This document shows, piece after piece, positions 15,728-24,923 of a DNA stretch of 64,000 bases. Within the stretch, counting starts at the first letter, position 1; each line of letters starts with the position of its first letter. The stretch is from NCBI RefSeq assembly GCF_033001325.1, contig NZ_CP133111.1, positions 2,108,001-2,172,000 of the forward strand, given 5' to 3'. Under the pieces are notes generated by a model that worked only from the letters and a program-made list of their open reading frames with translations, had not been told where the DNA came from and made no database searches. The position numbers and the translations under genes were made by a program. The stretch comes from Rhodopseudomonas sp. BAL398 (GTDB taxonomy: Bacteria > Pseudomonadota > Alphaproteobacteria > Rhizobiales > Xanthobacteraceae).

Positions 15728-18127
15728 CTACTTTCGGGCCTTGTTCATCGGCTGGTCGTAATCGGCCCGGCCGCGATGCACGATGGCCTCGGGGCTTGGC
15801 GGCGGCAACGGTCCGTCTTTCATGAACCGATTGAGCACGTTGCCGACCAGTTTCGAGATGTTGTTGTCGCCGTTATTCCAAGGCAGCGAGCCGCAGAACG
15901 CGATCGACGAGAACGCGAACGAGGCGCCGCCATTCGGCGTCTCGTGGTAGGCGATATCGGAGCGCACCCGCGGATGCTGGGTGCCGTCGAGCCCCTGCTG
16001 GTTGAAGCCGTAATCTTCCATCACCAGCAGATAGCCTTCGGTGTGACGTCCCGCCGAGGTTGCCACCACCAAGGTATGGGGCGGACTGCCCAGCATGGTG
16101 TCGACGATATCGAGCTCAGTGCCGGCGGCACCGCCACCGACGAGGCCAAAATTGCCGAGCTTTTCGTCGTAGTTGATACCCTCGAACGCCCACGCCACCC
16201 GGGCGTCGTTACTCTCCGGGGTGCGAGAATAGTAGGTCGAGATGTCGAAGCCTTCCGACGACATGCCGGTGCCTGCGATGGTGTGCAGATAGCGACCGCG
16301 GAACCGCCACATGCCGCCGAGCTCGCCGGTGCCCTGATGATAATATTCGCCTGGATCGGCGCGCCAGGTGCGGATGCCGGATTCGCAACGGCGCATTTCG
16401 GTGACGACGCCGCGCCCGAGGCCGTCATAGGCCGGGTGATACGAATGCACCCAGTACCAACCGTCGGCACCCATATACATGAAGCGGCCCCCGCGCTGCA
16501 TGTAATTGTGCAACGCATCGAGCTGTGGCCCGCTATTGTGCTCCGGATGCGAGCCCGAGATCACGACGTTGTAGTTCTCAAGCCGGGCGAGACCATCATA
16601 GCTGACGTCCTCGTCGGTGATGACGTCGTATTCGTACCCCATCTTCTCAAGCCAGTAGATCATGTGCAAATCGGCCGGATATTGCCACGGTGCCTGCGCC
16701 AGGAAGTGATCATATTTAGGTCGGATGCTGAGGATCGGCCGCAACCGCGACGACAGACACAATCCGCTGCCATCGGTGTGGGTGTCGTAGATCGAGCCGC
16801 CATATTCGCGATGCTCGGACAGGAACATGTTCTGCTGCTGCATGATCGGCACGCGATACACCAGCAATTCGGCGCCGCCGGCATTGTTGGCCAGATGCTC
16901 GTTGGCGTAGGCCATGTAGCTGATGGTCGGCACCATGAAGGCGATCTTGGATTGCTCTTGCCCGACCCGCGGCACCACCCAGAACGGGATGTAGTCCTCG
17001 TCGCCATCTGTCGACGTGAGCTTGGCAGCATAGAACTTGCTGCTGGTGCCTTCCGGTACGGTCCAGCTGAAGCTGGTCGCCCAGCGCGCATCATCGATGT
17101 CGTCGTCGTGGAAATGAATCGCGCCATATTGCGTCGGCGCCACCTTCCAGTCGAACACCAATCCCTGCCAGTTGTAGCCGGTCATCGCCCGGGTCGGACA
17201 ATTGACGATGGTGGCGTCAAACAGGTAGGGGCCCTTGTCTTTGCCCACATTGGTATTGATGCCGTCGGAGAATTCCCACGCGGCGACGATGGATTCCGAG
17301 AGCTTCCCGGTCGGACCCGAGTTTCGTCGCTCCGACAGGCCGGGCTGCGCGCCCTGCTTCATGGTTTCGATCTCCAGGCGGGTCAGCGCCTTGCTGGAGA
17401 TCCTGGGGCTATCGATCTTGCCGTTGTAGTGACCCTTGATCAAGATTCCGGGCGGCACCGAGGCTTGGGCCTGAGGGGAGTCGGTGATGCTGCCGCAATA
17501 ACCTGCAATGACCGTCGGCGTGCCCTTTGTGTAGGTCAACTTGGTGCTCAGCGTCTTGGTCACTGGCCCAATTTCCGGATCTAACGCATAGACCACCTGG
17601 GGCTCATGATACAGCGTCGCCTCGCCGGTGGTGCCGTCGAAGCTCGCCGCTACGAAGTGCCAGGCGTGGTCGCGCACAGGCGCGCCGGTCGCGATCACCT
17701 GGTCGTTGACGCGGAATTCGATGCAGCCATCTTCGTTCAGGAACAGACCGTATCCCTTGCCGTCATGCCATTTCGTCACCAGGCCCTGAGCGCCGTGCTT
17801 CCAATATTTCGGATGCGTCTTCGGCGTGGTCGGCCAGATCCAGCATTGCAGCGTGACGCTCTCAACGCAGAATTGCGGCTTGTCGACAACGAAACCGTAG
17901 GACCCCGAGTAAATCTCCTGCTTGACGCCCTTGTAGCTACCGTTGCAATCGGCCTTGATCATCTCTTCGATGAAGCCAGGGCCGCGCGGATTGGTGTCGC
18001 CATGGATCATCTTGACGATGTCGGCCTGATACTCGGCGGGGCCATCGCAATTCACGAAGAATTTGATCGTGTCGCCGGGGTGCACGCTGAACTTGTCGGC
18101 GTATCCGGTAATCTTCATCCAGCTCAT
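15728..18127 (-). CDS. dmfA2: N,N-dimethylformamidase-like large (catalytic) subunit
   Basis: The 799-residue protein resembles the large subunit of N,N-dimethylformamidase, which hydrolyses dimethylformamide and N-methylformamide to formate and the amine. It has an N-terminal beta domain (MSWMKITGYADKFSVHPGD), a laminin-G/concanavalin-like domain at about residues 60-260, and a C-terminal half with the long conserved VVISGSHPEHNSG and RGGRFMYMGADGWYW region. The Paracoccus enzyme uses a 2-Tyr-1-Glu iron site; the Glu in SHPEH is a candidate ligand, but I cannot map the tyrosines with confidence. It is somewhat longer than the roughly 760 residues known. The ATG at 18127 follows AGAGGAAACG. 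The small subunit gene lies 44 bases upstream. Confidence 0.85.
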   Translation of the reverse strand: MSWMKITGYADKFSVHPGDTIKFFVNCDGPAEYQADIVKMIHGDTNPRGPGFIEEMIKADCNGSYKGVKQEIYSGSYGFVVDKPQFCVESVTLQCWIWPTTPKTHPKYWKHGAQGLVTKWHDGKGYGLFLNEDGCIEFRVNDQVIATGAPVRDHAWHFVAASFDGTTGEATLYHEPQVVYALDPEIGPVTKTLSTKLTYTKGTPTVIAGYCGSITDSPQAQASVPPGILIKGHYNGKIDSPRISSKALTRLEIETMKQGAQPGLSERRNSGPTGKLSESIVAAWEFSDGINTNVGKDKGPYLFDATIVNCPTRAMTGYNWQGLVFDWKVAPTQYGAIHFHDDDIDDARWATSFSWTVPEGTSSKFYAAKLTSTDGDEDYIPFWVVPRVGQEQSKIAFMVPTISYMAYANEHLANNAGGAELLVYRVPIMQQQNMFLSEHREYGGSIYDTHTDGSGLCLSSRLRPILSIRPKYDHFLAQAPWQYPADLHMIYWLEKMGYEYDVITDEDVSYDGLARLENYNVVISGSHPEHNSGPQLDALHNYMQRGGRFMYMGADGWYWVHSYHPAYDGLGRGVVTEMRRCESGIRTWRADPGEYYHQGTGELGGMWRFRGRYLHTIAGTGMSSEGFDISTYYSRTPESNDARVAWAFEGINYDEKLGNFGLVGGGAAGTELDIVDTMLGSPPHTLVVATSAGRHTEGYLLVMEDYGFNQQGLDGTQHPRVRSDIAYHETPNGGASFAFSSIAFCGSLPWNNGDNNISKLVGNVLNRFMKDGPLPPPSPEAIVHRGRADYDQPMNKARK

Positions 18128-18171
18128 ATTCGTTTCCTCTGATAACGCCCGCTCGTGCACAACGCGAAAGC

Positions 18172-18612
18172 TCAGGTCACAGTCCAGAAATCATCGCGGC
18201 GTTTCCAGCCCTCTCGGAAATGCTCTGGAAATCCGTCGGTCTCAGCGAATTCGTCGAGCCGCATCACGAATATGTCGTGCTGCGGGTCTTGCTCATTGTC
18301 GTAGACCTTCTCGGTAGCAAACTCGGGCGGTACGCCGCGGATGCCGCTCAAGCGCGCGATCCGCCATTCCTTCTCGATCTTGGTGCAAACGACCACCAAC
18401 TTGCCCTTGGCAGGCTGCGCCCGCATCCGCAGCAGCACACGGTTGAGCTGGAAGTCTTCGTGGATGCCGCCAGTGACCGTGGTGGTGTCGCCTGGCGTCG
18501 CGCATTTCAGCACGCTGTTGCCGGCCACGCCCTTCATCGAATCGATGCACTCCTTGTGCACCTTCATCATGCGCTCGGCGTCGGCGGTGTCCTTGCGAGG
18601 AATGGGAATCAT
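18172..18612 (-). CDS. dmfA1: N,N-dimethylformamidase-like small subunit
   Basis: The 146-residue protein sits directly before the large subunit gene, as in known dimethylformamidase loci, and is close in size to the known small subunit (about 130 residues). It is hydrophilic with an N-terminal helix (DTADAERMMKVHKECID) and a beta-rich middle (LVVVCTKIEKEWRIARLSG). It has no catalytic motif. It starts 18 bases after urtE, inside the transporter operon. The name rests on context and on the partner, so it is less certain than dmfA2. Confidence 0.75.
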   Translation of the reverse strand: MIPIPRKDTADAERMMKVHKECIDSMKGVAGNSVLKCATPGDTTTVTGGIHEDFQLNRVLLRMRAQPAKGKLVVVCTKIEKEWRIARLSGIRGVPPEFATEKVYDNEQDPQHDIFVMRLDEFAETDGFPEHFREGWKRRDDFWTVT

Positions 18613-18630
18613 CGGAGTCCTCCTGTTTGA

Positions 18631-19329
18631 TCAGATTGTGAGATGCTTCTGGATGAGAGCGCTGTCGAGTTGATCGATCGCGCCGGTAGCAACGACCCGG
18701 CCATTGTCGATCATCAGGAACGCGTCGCCGAGGCGACGTGCCACCTTGATGTGCTGTTCTGTGAGCAGCAGTGTGATGCCGAGTTCCTTGTTCAGCATCA
18801 GCAGGGTCTCGCCGATCTCGTGAACAATGTTGGGCTGAATTCCTTCGGTCGGCTCGTCCAGCAGAAGCACTTTCGGGTCGACCGCGAGCGCGCGCGCGAT
18901 CGCCAATTGCTGCTTCTGGCCGCCCGACAGCAGCCCAGCGCGGCGGTCGAGGTTTTCCTTCAAATAGGGAAACAACCGCAGGCAGATCTCCGGAACCTCG
19001 CTGGCGCCGTCCGGCCGCGCGAAGGTGCCGAGCAGGATATTCTCCCGGACGGTGAACTCGGCGAGTATACCGCGTCCCTGCGGCACGTAGCCGATGCCGA
19101 GCTTGGCGCGCTCATAAGTCTGGGCGCTGTTGATGTTCTCGCCGTTGATGACGATGTCGCCAACCGAGCGGTCGGTCAGGCCCATGATGGTGCGCATCAA
19201 AGTCGTCTTGCCGACGCCGTTGCGGCCCAGAACGCAAAGGCATTTGCCCTGTTCAAGCCCGAAGGAGAAATCCTTCAGGATCGGCGTCTTGCCGTAATAG
19301 GATGTAACGTTGTCCATCGACAGCAACAT
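18631..19329 (-). CDS. urtE: urea/amide ABC transporter ATPase, UrtE type
   Basis: The 232-residue ATPase has a P-loop (GRNGVGKTT), the signature LLSGGQKQQLAIARAL and Walker B LLLDEPTEGIQPNI. The DEPTEGIQPN box is typical of UrtE, the second ATPase of urea/short-amide importers. It starts 2 bases before the urtD stop and pairs with UrtD on the UrtB-UrtC channel. Position next to dimethylformamidase suggests the substrate is a formamide or similar amide. Confidence 0.88.
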   Translation of the reverse strand: MLLSMDNVTSYYGKTPILKDFSFGLEQGKCLCVLGRNGVGKTTLMRTIMGLTDRSVGDIVINGENINSAQTYERAKLGIGYVPQGRGILAEFTVRENILLGTFARPDGASEVPEICLRLFPYLKENLDRRAGLLSGGQKQQLAIARALAVDPKVLLLDEPTEGIQPNIVHEIGETLLMLNKELGITLLLTEQHIKVARRLGDAFLMIDNGRVVATGAIDQLDSALIQKHLTI

Positions 19330-19331
19330 GA

Positions 19332-20072
19332 TCAGGCCTCCGCCTCGCCGAGATAGACTTCGCGCACCTTGGCGTTTGACTCGATCTCGCTGATCGGCCC
19401 TTGCGCCAACAGGCTGCCCATATGCATCACGGTGACGACATCGGCGATCTCCCGCACGAAAGCCATGTCGTGCTCGACCACAACCAAGGTATTGGTCTTC
19501 TTCAACTCCCTGAAAATCTCGACAGTCTTCTCGATTTCGGCTTCGGTCATCCCGGCGACCGGCTCGTCCAGCAGCAACAACCGCGGGTCCTGCATCAGCA
19601 CCATGCCGATCTCAAGCCACTGGGTTTCGCCGTGCGACAGAATACCCGCCTCGACCTCCAGCCTGTCGTTGAGCGAGGTCTGGCTTACGACCTGCTCTAG
19701 CCTTTCCGCAAAGCCACGTTCGCTGAACCGGAAGATGTTTTTCAGCGGATTGGTGCTGCGGCTATAGGCCACTTCAAGATTTTGCCGGACCGACAGTTCG
19801 CGAAACACCGCCGGCACCTGGAACTTGCGACCGATGCCGCGGCGCGCGATCTCGTGCTCACCTAGTCCGGTGATATCGTCGTTACAGAACAATATCTGCC
19901 CGGAGGTCGGCTTCTGCCGACCGGTGATCAGGTCCATCGTAGTCGTCTTGCCGGCCCCGTTCGGTCCAACCAGGCAGCACAACGTCGCCTCGACAATCTC
20001 GATGCTGAAATCGTTGATTACCGGCGTCCCGTCGAAGCTCTTCGTAAGATGCCTGATTTCAAGAAAGCTCAT
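19332..20072 (-). CDS. urtD: urea/amide ABC transporter ATPase, UrtD type
   Basis: The 246-residue ATPase has VGPNGAGKTT, the signature region ILSHGETQWLEIGMVL (a variant LSHGE typical of UrtD) and Walker B LLLDEPVAGMTEAE. These features mark the UrtD/FmdE branch of Liv-type ATPases. The ATG at 20072, preceded by AGGA, gives the expected short N-terminus; longer frames would run into urtC. Confidence 0.88.
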   Translation of the reverse strand: MSFLEIRHLTKSFDGTPVINDFSIEIVEATLCCLVGPNGAGKTTTMDLITGRQKPTSGQILFCNDDITGLGEHEIARRGIGRKFQVPAVFRELSVRQNLEVAYSRSTNPLKNIFRFSERGFAERLEQVVSQTSLNDRLEVEAGILSHGETQWLEIGMVLMQDPRLLLLDEPVAGMTEAEIEKTVEIFRELKKTNTLVVVEHDMAFVREIADVVTVMHMGSLLAQGPISEIESNAKVREVYLGEAEA

Positions 20073-20082
20073 CGGAGAATTC

Positions 20083-21186
20083 CTATTCGCCTGGTTGTGA
20101 GAGCAGGCGATGTGCCGCAACGTCGGCACCGTTGCGCTTTTGCCGCGTGGACAAACGACCCAGGATGGTTTCCACAAGCCCGGCTATCCCCTTCGGCAGG
20201 AAACGCACCACCAGGATGAAGAAGCCTCCGAGAACCAGGAGCCAAGTGCTGAGAAATGTATCGCCCAGATAGCTCTGGGCACCCTGGATCAGAAACGCAC
20301 CGATGATGGACCAGATCAGCGACAACCGGCCGCCGATCCCGGCCCAGATCACCATCGAGAGACTGAACGTGGTGTCAAACTGCGACGGCGAGACATACTG
20401 CGTCAGCACCACCCAGCAGCATCCAGCAACGGCCGCGATGAAACCCGCAATGGTGTAGACGGTGGTCTCGTAGCCCGCGACGTTGTAGCCGAGAAATCGC
20501 ACCCGCTCGGCGTCGCCGCGCACCGCCTGCACCACCAGGCCGAACCGGCTCTGGGTCATCAGTTTGGCGCCGACGGTCGCGACAAACAGCAGTGCCAGCA
20601 CCGACCAATAGGCTTCGGGACTATAGGGATCGACGATGAGTTCGCCGAGCTTGAGCGGCGCCGGCGGCGTGATGCCGTTGGCGCCGTTGGTGTAGGGTTG
20701 GACATCGAGAATCAGCGTGCCCCAAGCACTCAGCATGGCCAGCGTCATGATCGCAAAGAACGGTCCCGACACACGAGCGCGGAACATCAATCCCCCGAAC
20801 AGCAGGCAAAACAGCGTCGGAACCACCAGCGCCAGAATGATTCCGAATGTGGTGCTGCGGAATGGCTCCCAGAGCATCGGCAGATGATCGAGACTGTTGT
20901 TCAACATGAAGGGCGGCATCGGATTGGACGCATCCTGTGTCTGCATCTGCATCGTCATCGCCATGCCATAGGCGCCGAGCCCGAATGGAATCCCCTGCCC
21001 CAAATTCAGGATTCCGCCGAAACCCCAGCAAAGACTGAGCGACAACGCCAACATGCCGAAAACGCCATAGGTCGCGAACTGGTTGAGCAAAAATGAATCG
21101 CTCACAATCATTGGCACAACAGCAAGCAGCAGGAAGATCGCGCCATATGCCGCCCACTGCGCCTTGACGTTGTAATAGATGTTCAT
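20083..21186 (-). CDS. urtC: urea/amide ABC transporter permease, UrtC type
   Basis: This 367-residue integral membrane protein has about 10 predicted helices and the LivM-family core (LSLCWGFGGILNLGQGIPFGLGAYGM). It is the second half of the channel, with UrtB. The ATG at 21186 is chosen because AGGAG lies 9-10 bases upstream; a longer frame up to 21630 would overlap urtB. It is followed after 10 bases by urtD. Confidence 0.88.
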   Translation of the reverse strand: MNIYYNVKAQWAAYGAIFLLLAVVPMIVSDSFLLNQFATYGVFGMLALSLSLCWGFGGILNLGQGIPFGLGAYGMAMTMQMQTQDASNPMPPFMLNNSLDHLPMLWEPFRSTTFGIILALVVPTLFCLLFGGLMFRARVSGPFFAIMTLAMLSAWGTLILDVQPYTNGANGITPPAPLKLGELIVDPYSPEAYWSVLALLFVATVGAKLMTQSRFGLVVQAVRGDAERVRFLGYNVAGYETTVYTIAGFIAAVAGCCWVVLTQYVSPSQFDTTFSLSMVIWAGIGGRLSLIWSIIGAFLIQGAQSYLGDTFLSTWLLVLGGFFILVVRFLPKGIAGLVETILGRLSTRQKRNGADVAAHRLLSQPGE

Positions 21187-21224
21187 TCCCAACTCGCTCC
21201 TCATTCGCAGACTTCGGCGGGTGG

Positions 21225-22127
21225 CTAGCGTCGCTTGGCGGATGGCGCAAACAGTCCTTGCGGACGAATTCGCAAAAACACGACGATCAAAACGTAGAGA
21301 ACGAAGCGAGCGAAGGTGTCGTTGGTGAAGTACGCGAAGATCGACTGCAATTCGCCGGTGGCGCCGCCGGCAACGACGCTGCCGGCCAGCGTTCCGCCGC
21401 CCACCACGACGACCAGAAATGCCTGAACCACATAGCCGGCTCCCATCGTCGGCAGCACGATATTGAGTACCCCGAACAACGACCCGGCAATCCCCGCAAG
21501 CCCGGCGCCGACCGCGAAGGTCAGCATGTAAATTCGGTCGGAGTTGATGCCGAAGGACGCCGCCATCTCCTTGTCCTGCATCACCGCGCGGACCTGGACC
21601 CCGAACCTCGTACGATAGAACAGCGCCCACAGCGCCACCACGAGCGCAATGGTGATCGCCAGAACAATCACCCTGAATGCTGATATGTTGACGAATCCGA
21701 ACTGGAAATTGCTCGTAAACATCGGCGGCACCGCGATATATTTCGGGTCGCTGCCGAAGATCAACCGCACGCCCTGCATTAACACCAGCGAGACGCCGAA
21801 CGTCGCAAGCAACGTGTCTAACGGGCGTTTATAGAGATAGCGTATCAGGCCACGCTCCAGCACCAGGCCAATCGCCCCGACGATGACGAAAGCCGCAGGA
21901 ACGCAGAGGAAGAACGGCAAGCCAAAATAGCTCTGAAGCATGTAGGAGCTGTAGGCACCCAGCATGATAAATTCGCCATGCGCCATATTGATGACGCCCG
22001 CGGTTCCATAGATGATGGTCAGACCCAGCGCGGCGATCAGCCAGATGCTCGCAATGCTGATACCGAGGATCAGCGCGTTAATGAACGAGCTCAGATCAAA
22101 CGAACCAAAGAACGATCCGACGGCCAT
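21225..22127 (-). CDS. urtB: urea/amide ABC transporter permease, UrtB type
   Basis: The 300-residue LivH-family permease has the conserved LGLTIIYGTAGVINMAHGEFIMLGAY segment and about 8 helices. The ATG at 22127 follows GGAG at about 5 bases; an in-frame start at 22157 is possible. Many urea-specific UrtB proteins carry a long N-terminal extension, absent here, which fits an amide-type member (FmdE/FmdF-like). Confidence 0.86.
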   Translation of the reverse strand: MAVGSFFGSFDLSSFINALILGISIASIWLIAALGLTIIYGTAGVINMAHGEFIMLGAYSSYMLQSYFGLPFFLCVPAAFVIVGAIGLVLERGLIRYLYKRPLDTLLATFGVSLVLMQGVRLIFGSDPKYIAVPPMFTSNFQFGFVNISAFRVIVLAITIALVVALWALFYRTRFGVQVRAVMQDKEMAASFGINSDRIYMLTFAVGAGLAGIAGSLFGVLNIVLPTMGAGYVVQAFLVVVVGGGTLAGSVVAGGATGELQSIFAYFTNDTFARFVLYVLIVVFLRIRPQGLFAPSAKRR

Positions 22128-22272
22128 TTTTTCTCCATTGCTCCCGACAGCAGACATCGATGACCGCGATCCCGCTTTCGGGTTTGGATATGACTGCCGA
22201 CGAGAACGGGCGTTGAATTCGCGTCACCATCGTCGGCAGATCTGATTGTGATTTCAGCGGGTCTCCTCGCCG

Positions 22273-23589
22273 TCAGATCACGCTTTTGCGGATCTTGCCG
22301 TCTGGCGCCTTCAGGCCATCGGCCGTGCATTTGCCGAGGTCGGGATAGATCGAATACGGATCAGGCGCGACCTGTTCTTCGGCTGCCTTGACGATCTTGA
22401 AGCTGCCATCGGCCTGGCACTGGCCGATCTTTGGCTTCAGCCAGGTGTTGAAGTTCTGGTCATCAATCCAGATCAGACCTTCCGGCGAGACATCGTCCTC
22501 CACGCGAATGCCGCCCGAATGGTCGCGGATCGCGCGCGGCGTGATGCCCTCGAGGCCGACCGCCTTGATGGCTTTCTCCAGACCGTATTTGAACACATAG
22601 GCGGAGAGATAGGTCTCCTCCATATTGTAATGCGTTGTGCCGTTCTTGCCGTACTTGCTCTTCAGGAAGCCTTCGACAAATTTGTGGTTGGTCGGGTTGT
22701 CGAGAGCTTCGAAGTAAGGCGCGGACAAGAAGTGGCCGGCGCCGAACTCGTTCCCCATGGCGCGGGTCTCGATCTCGCCGGTGGTGAGCGAGGCGATCGG
22801 CATCGTATCAACCTTGAAGCCCTCTTGCTTGAATTGCTTGTGGAACGCGATATCGGAGGCGCCGACCACGGTGGAGAAGATAAAGTTCGGCTTGGCATCA
22901 CGAATCTTGTTCAACACCGGGCCGAACTCGGATCCCCCCAGCGGGATGTACTCTTCGCCGAGCAATTCACCGCCGGCCTGTTCCAGCCAGATCTTGGCGT
23001 TCTTATTGGATTCTTTCGGCCATACATAGTTCGACCCAACGAAGAACACCTTCTTCCCGAAATTCTTCACCATGTAGGGAATGAGGTCTTTGGAATGCTG
23101 GTTGGCGAGCGGTCCTGTGCAGATGGTGTTCTGCGTGCATTCGGCGCCCTCGTAGCAAGTCGGATAATAGAGCAGATGGTTCTGCGCCATCACCGTCGGA
23201 AGGATGGCCTTGCGGCTTGCCGAGGTGTAACAACCGAATATCGACACCACCTTGTTGCGAAGGATCAGCTCTTTGGTCTTTTCCGAATAGACTTTAAAGT
23301 CGGATTTCGCGTCGACAATCACGGGTTCAACAGGCATCCCGGCGATGCCGCCAGCCTTGTTGATCTCGTCGATCGCGTACTGCATCACCAGCGTGGAGTC
23401 CTCCTCCGGCACAGCCAGCCCGCCAGACAACGAGAACAACAAGCCTATCTTGATGGGCCCGCCCTTCTTGATCCAAGACTGCGCGCCCCAGGCTTGATCG
23501 ATGGTTCGAACGAACGCATAAGGCGCTGCAATGGCAGCACCCGCCCCCAGAGCTGTTGTCTTCAGGAATGATCGACGGCTAGACGGCAT
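22273..23589 (-). CDS. urtA: urea/amide ABC transporter substrate-binding protein, UrtA/FmdD type, Tat-exported
   Basis: The 438-residue periplasmic binding protein starts with a twin-arginine signal (SRRSFLKTTALGAGAAIAAPYAF). Its body is UrtA/FmdD/AmiC-like (VSIFGCYTSASRKAILPTV, LLYYPTCYEGAECTQN, VFFVGSNYVWPKESNKNA). It would bind the amide or urea for the UrtBCDE importer. The ATG at 23589 follows GGAGG at 6 bases; the frame extends a further 12 codons. It is the first gene of the 10-kb operon and is divergent from the XRE-cupin regulator. Its fold is also that of the ligand sensor AmiC at 56927. Confidence 0.9.
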   Translation of the reverse strand: MPSSRRSFLKTTALGAGAAIAAPYAFVRTIDQAWGAQSWIKKGGPIKIGLLFSLSGGLAVPEEDSTLVMQYAIDEINKAGGIAGMPVEPVIVDAKSDFKVYSEKTKELILRNKVVSIFGCYTSASRKAILPTVMAQNHLLYYPTCYEGAECTQNTICTGPLANQHSKDLIPYMVKNFGKKVFFVGSNYVWPKESNKNAKIWLEQAGGELLGEEYIPLGGSEFGPVLNKIRDAKPNFIFSTVVGASDIAFHKQFKQEGFKVDTMPIASLTTGEIETRAMGNEFGAGHFLSAPYFEALDNPTNHKFVEGFLKSKYGKNGTTHYNMEETYLSAYVFKYGLEKAIKAVGLEGITPRAIRDHSGGIRVEDDVSPEGLIWIDDQNFNTWLKPKIGQCQADGSFKIVKAAEEQVAPDPYSIYPDLGKCTADGLKAPDGKIRKSVI

Positions 23590-24052
23590 TTGCAGCCTCC
23601 AAAGAAAAGATGAGTTTCTCTCCACGAAATCTAATTTCCACAGAGTATGTTAATGAGGAGCATTCTCAAGAGTAAACTTTTTGCACTGTGAGGCACTCGT
23701 TTCATCATACCGGTGAAATCAGCGGCAGCTTTTTTGAAAATTGGCGAAGCCGGGCTTCCGGTGCTCTAGAAATATGCAGCCTTGGATTTCGCGGAGGCGA
23801 TCCGCCGAGCGGCTTTGCAGGTGGTCGATGCTGGGCAATCGAAGCAACGCCGCGTACGCCATGCGGCGTGAACGACATCTGCCGCTGCGGCATGCGCATA
23901 TTTGCAGGAAACGATCGAGGCGACGCCAAATGCGAAGCCCCCTCAAACGGAACGTTGTGATTTAGTTGGCCGTTAAATCATAGATTGTTAAATTGACGGC
24001 GCGTGCTGCATATTGCGGGTGAGCCGAAATCTCAAGAAAGACCTGTAGAAAA
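23590..24052. promoter_or_regulatory. divergent promoter region between urtA and XRE-cupin regulator
   Basis: This 463-base gap holds no credible gene. Near the regulator, a perfect inverted repeat TGATTTA (23958-23964) and TAAATCA (23974-23980) with a 9-base spacer sits in an AT-rich patch, a candidate operator. The middle part holds several GC-rich short hairpins (for example CGCCGC paired with GCGGCG near 23850). On the urtA side an AT-rich stretch at 23640-23680 is likely to hold the minus-strand promoter, but no clear -35/-10 pair stands out. Confidence 0.45.
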
Positions 24053-24706
24053 ATGAAAAAGACAGTGGCTATTAAAACGGAACCGGCTCGCAGCACGGGG
24101 GATTTTCACACCGGCTCGAACGCGCCTCAGGATAGCGAGCGAAGCTTGGAACGCGCCTTGGGGGCCAAGATTCGGATGATCCGGCGCGAACGCGATCAGT
24201 CAGTGTCCGACCTCTCCAGCGCCGCGAAAATCTCCGCCGGGATGTTGTCGAAGATCGAGAATGGCCAGATCTCGCCATCGCTGTCCACGTTGCAATCGAT
24301 TGCGGCCGCACTGAATGTGCCGCTTAGCCTCTTGTTCGCCGCCTCCGAGGAGCGGCGGGACTGTTCCTTTGTGCGGGCCAAGCAAGGCGTCGCGATCGAG
24401 CGGCGGGGTTCAAAGGCGGGCCACTTGTACCAACTGCTAGGGCATGTGATCGGCGGAGAAGTCGTGGTTGAACCATATTTGATCACACTGGCGGAGGGAG
24501 CCAGCACTTTCACCGCCTTCCAGCACGCAGGAATGGAATTCATCTACATGTTAACCGGCGAAGTGATCTATCGCCACGGTGACAACGCCTATCGGCTGCG
24601 GCCCGGAGATTCGATCCTGTTCGATTCCGGCGCGCTACATGGCCCCGAAACGCTGGTGAAGCTGCCGATGACCTATCTGTCGATTATCGTCTATCCCAGA
24701 ACATAA
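24053..24706 (+). CDS. XRE-cupin transcriptional regulator
   Basis: The 217-residue protein has an N-terminal XRE helix-turn-helix (about residues 35-95; LSSAAKISAGMLSKIENGQISPSLSTLQSIA) and a C-terminal cupin domain (about 130-215; FQHAGMEFIYMLTGEVIYRHG and LRPGDSILFDSGALHGP). Such regulators sense small metabolites through the cupin. It lies between the divergent amide-import operon and mgsABC-gmaS, so it could control either or both. XRE-cupin genes commonly accompany glxBCD/mgsABC clusters. Confidence 0.88.
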   Translation: MKKTVAIKTEPARSTGDFHTGSNAPQDSERSLERALGAKIRMIRRERDQSVSDLSSAAKISAGMLSKIENGQISPSLSTLQSIAAALNVPLSLLFAASEERRDCSFVRAKQGVAIERRGSKAGHLYQLLGHVIGGEVVVEPYLITLAEGASTFTAFQHAGMEFIYMLTGEVIYRHGDNAYRLRPGDSILFDSGALHGPETLVKLPMTYLSIIVYPRT

Positions 24707-24870
24707 CGCGGCGTTCGAGGGAACCGGGCATCGTATCTCGGTCCCCGGGTTCGACGTGCCGACGAACAGCACGAGCCACGTCAGATCCGGAAATGAGCGG
24801 CCCGTCTCGCGGATCACGCACGACCCTTCGAAAGAGACTTTTCTTCTCAGGAAAATAACATTCTCTGTAG

Positions 24871-24900
24871 TTGACCTGCTGCCGTGTTCGTGGCTATGCT
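24871..24900 (+). promoter_or_regulatory. candidate sigma-70-type promoter for mgsABC-gmaS
   Basis: TTGACC (24871-24876) and TATGCT (24895-24900) are separated by 18 bases. A start site near 24907 would give a leader of about 17 bases before the mgsA ATG, which still contains GGAG. It is the best match in the 217-base gap after the regulator. Confidence 0.45.
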
Positions 24901-24923
24901 TCGATCAGCAACGGAGCAATCGG

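Noticed and set aside
20083-21630. A 515-residue UrtC
   Set aside because: The first 148 residues would be an out-of-frame reading of urtB. The ATG at 21186 with AGGAG gives the normal permease.
23590-24052. Guanidine or other riboswitch ahead of the urea/amide importer
   Set aside because: I looked for conserved riboswitch cores on the minus strand and saw none.
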